Shown: positions 62,412-64,000 of the stretch, piece after piece
Layout: each line of letters starts with the position of its first letter
Numbering within the stretch: position 1 is the first letter of the stretch
Source of the DNA: an uncultured Ruminococcus sp.
Lineage (GTDB): Bacteria; Bacillota; Clostridia; Oscillospirales; Ruminococcaceae
NCBI GenBank assembly: GCA_902762785.1
Contig: CACWPL010000009.1
Location: 23,611-87,610 of the forward strand
Length of the DNA stretch: 64,000 bases
Direction of reading: 5' to 3'
Notes under the pieces: model-generated
Databases searched by the model: none
The model's input: only the letters and a program-made list of their open reading frames with translations
Told to the model about the DNA's origin: nothing
Translations under genes and position numbers: made by a program

Positions 62412-63641
62412 TTAGACCGCCGCCTCACGCCCCGCCGCCTCGTCCGGCGGGACGTCCAGATACTTGAGATAGGCCTTGTCTTTGGTGCGGATGACATCCA
62501 GATAGCGACAATTCGTACTTCTGTAATAGTCATCGAACGCGTCTGTGATACTCTTTTGATAAGCGGCGTCCTTTGATAAGCGTATCAAGCCATCTGCTTT
62601 TTTTATTAAGTTTCTTTTCTTCTGATCAAACAATTCATTTTCAATGGTTTCTAATGATTCTCCCACACAATCTAATGCTGTCCCCCATTTACTTTCTGTA
62701 CTATATGATACCGCCTTGATCGCCCATCCAAGCGATTGATTCCTCTTGATGCTTTGAATCGTTCGCTTAATGTCCTGGATACTTTTAGCATAGGAAGCAT
62801 GCTCATTATATTGTTTATTTATATCATTTCTAGCACCTAGAATATATTTACTATTTGTTGTCTCCGACAGTATGACCTCGAGATAGTACGTTATTGAATA
62901 AGCCAACAAGGCGGCTCTATAACAAGTAGCATAATTGAAGAGTTCATCCATGACTTTGTCAGTCCTTTTCAAATCGGACTTAGCCGTCGCCTTTGCTATC
63001 CCTTGTATTTTAACACTGCATTTATTCTTATAATAGCTCACACTTTCAAAGCATTCGCCCCGAATCCTATGCATATCTTCGTAGTATCGATTCTTCATTG
63101 TTGAATCATTAAAGCAACGAATAGCCTCACGAATCGAAGCAAATGCTTTATCAAGTTTTGCTACCCTTTCTAGTTCTAAGGATAACTGGATGTCGTTGAG
63201 ACTATCGGCCATAGACTCGAGTTTGCTGTTGATCTGCGTCAGGAAGTATTGGCTGGTGGCCATGGCGAGGACAGAGAAGATCGTGTGGACGTTCATCATT
63301 GCCTTGGAGAGCGGATCAAAATCAGGCATCTCCGTGATCTTTTGAGACACTCGATCCTTCACTATCGGCTTAAAAGTGCCCGGCCTATTCTTTGAAGCTG
63401 CAAGGTCCCCCTTGGTCTTATCATAGAGCAATCGGCCCGTATCGACCGTATCCACAAAATGCGTCACCATCCCCGGCACATGCTGGAACGCCATCCCGAG
63501 CTCGCCCAGATACGCTGGCGGGATCTCGCGGTAGCCGGCCTTGAGCAGGGACTCGTGATCCATCGTCTCCAAGAGCGGCAGGAGCCGGACGCCCATCTCG
63601 GACAGCGCCGCCTCGTCACGTTTCGTCAGTTCATCCGACAT
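62412..63641 (-). CDS. Composition-mosaic protein of unknown family
   Basis: A 409-residue protein. The first approximately 130 residues and the last 40 are encoded by GC-rich DNA like the chromosome, while the middle (about nt 62570-63200) is distinctly AT-rich, with codons typical of a different host. The N-terminal part is acidic and contains a hydrophobic segment (MMNVHTIFSVLAMATSQYF near 110-130). The middle is helical and Lys/Asn/Ser-rich. No family recognised. The start is placed at 63641 because AAGGAGG lies 7 nt upstream. Intragenic replacement within a conserved frame is inferred. Confidence 0.7.
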   Translation of the reverse strand: MSDELTKRDEAALSEMGVRLLPLLETMDHESLLKAGYREIPPAYLGELGMAFQHVPGMVTHFVDTVDTGRLLYDKTKGDLAASKNRPGTFKPIVKDRVSQKITEMPDFDPLSKAMMNVHTIFSVLAMATSQYFLTQINSKLESMADSLNDIQLSLELERVAKLDKAFASIREAIRCFNDSTMKNRYYEDMHRIRGECFESVSYYKNKCSVKIQGIAKATAKSDLKRTDKVMDELFNYATCYRAALLAYSITYYLEVILSETTNSKYILGARNDINKQYNEHASYAKSIQDIKRTIQSIKRNQSLGWAIKAVSYSTESKWGTALDCVGESLETIENELFDQKKRNLIKKADGLIRLSKDAAYQKSITDAFDDYYRSTNCRYLDVIRTKDKAYLKYLDVPPDEAAGREAAV

Positions 63642-63743
63642 CATAGTACCTCCTTCGTCAAAGCGAAAAGCGGCAGTTCCCCTATTGCACAAAGCCCCCG
63701 CCATAAGGCGAGTACACATAAAGAACTATCTCAGGTTTTAATT

Positions 63744-63779
63744 GAAAGGTTGTGTAGAAAATGCTCTACACAGCCTTTC
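63744..63779. terminator. Hairpin near the recombinase end
   Basis: A 15-bp stem (63744-63758 with 63765-63779, one G-T pair), loop AAATGC. The T-rich side (TTCTTCTT) is on the plus strand only. The recombinase stop at 63766-63768 lies inside it. Confidence 0.6.
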
Positions 63780-64000
63780 TTCTTACATAATACTGCTTGA
63801 AATCAGCCGTTGCGGTTGCTGTTACGACGTTGAAGCGGAAGTGGATATCCACCTGCTGAGTGCGGTTTGCCCTGCCGCCTTCGGGAGCGTGAACAACGAT
63901 TCTGTCGATCAGTTCGTGCATGATCTCAGGGGTAAGCTCCGTGAACTCCTCATACTTCTTGACGATACCCACAAAGTTCATCACATCGTTTTTCTTCTGC
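63766..64000 (-). CDS. Serine recombinase C-terminal part (window-edge partial)
   Basis: Seventy-odd residues of the C-terminus of a large serine recombinase, with the DUF4368-type end: FVGIVKKYEEFTELTPEIMHELIDRIVVHAPEGG, then QVDIHFRFNV and FKQYYVRRKAV. The frame is open into the right edge, so the catalytic part lies outside the window or is lost. These recombinases move Tn4451-like or prophage elements, so a mobile element probably begins here. Confidence 0.8.
   Translation of the reverse strand, partial: QKKNDVMNFVGIVKKYEEFTELTPEIMHELIDRIVVHAPEGGRANRTQQVDIHFRFNVVTATATADFKQYYVRRKAV

Overview
The window looks like a chromosome segment from a high-GC, spore-former-lineage Clostridia, most likely a Ruminococcus-like member of the Oscillospiraceae. 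The support is a SpoIIE-type phosphatase, a glgB-glgC-glgD-glgA glycogen cluster with the Firmicutes-specific GlgD subunit, a secreted protein ending in a type I dockerin (the cellulosome signature of Ruminococcus/Clostridium), and many promoters with a near-consensus -35, a 17-bp spacer and a TATAAT-like -10. No rRNA, tRNA or CRISPR array was seen. Most genes are GC-rich; a few short stretches (about 10.54-13.42, 19.08-19.43, 62.6-63.2 kb) are clearly AT-richer and look foreign or recombined.

Layout. 1-2.1 kb: 3' part of spoIIE. 2.2-8.2 kb: glycogen synthesis (branching enzyme, ADP-glucose pyrophosphorylase pair, glycogen synthase). 8.26-9.7 kb: a secreted transglutaminase-like/leucine-rich-repeat/dockerin protein. 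9.8-13.4 kb: a decayed island with a chimeric short-chain dehydrogenase remnant, an intact flavodoxin lipoprotein, a 5'-truncated MATE pump, an intact ArsR-type regulator and a frameshifted alpha/beta hydrolase. 13.4-19.4 kb: M20 peptidase, MerR/TipAS regulator with a MerR-style 19-bp-spacer promoter, copper-type P1B ATPase, HD hydrolase, TfoX-like protein and a small AT-rich insertion gene. 19.5-20.2 kb: metallophosphoesterase.

20.3-41.9 kb: the most unusual part of the window, nine co-directional minus-strand genes in three transcription units. In transcription order they are: a coiled-coil protein; a degenerate PP2C-like protein; a 1456-residue pseudokinase/Rossmann/RyR-like protein ending in a Card1-like PD-(D/E)xK nuclease domain; a giant SEDS (FtsW/RodA)-like membrane protein; a class B penicillin-binding protein with all three active-site motifs; a membrane-anchored zinc-ribbon P-loop GTPase; a protein resembling GTPase-associated proteins; and two membrane proteins of unknown family. 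This resembles a fusion of two known ideas, the kinase/phosphatase/SEDS/PBP gene cluster of Gram-positive cell-wall control and the GTPase-centred conflict systems described by comparative genomics. I do not know a described system with this combination, and its function is inference.

42-64 kb: mostly housekeeping genes. They include a radical SAM gene under a palindromic operator, a small ankyrin-like membrane protein, glycerol kinase, two small proteins, class II fructose-bisphosphate aldolase, a DUF975 membrane protein, the thyX-DJ1-5-FCL-mltG-U32 operon (minus), a Thr-rich lipoprotein, the lepA-hemW-pcrA-GNAT-MATE operon (minus), a composition-mosaic gene, and the C-terminus of a large serine recombinase running off the right edge, which suggests a mobile element just outside.
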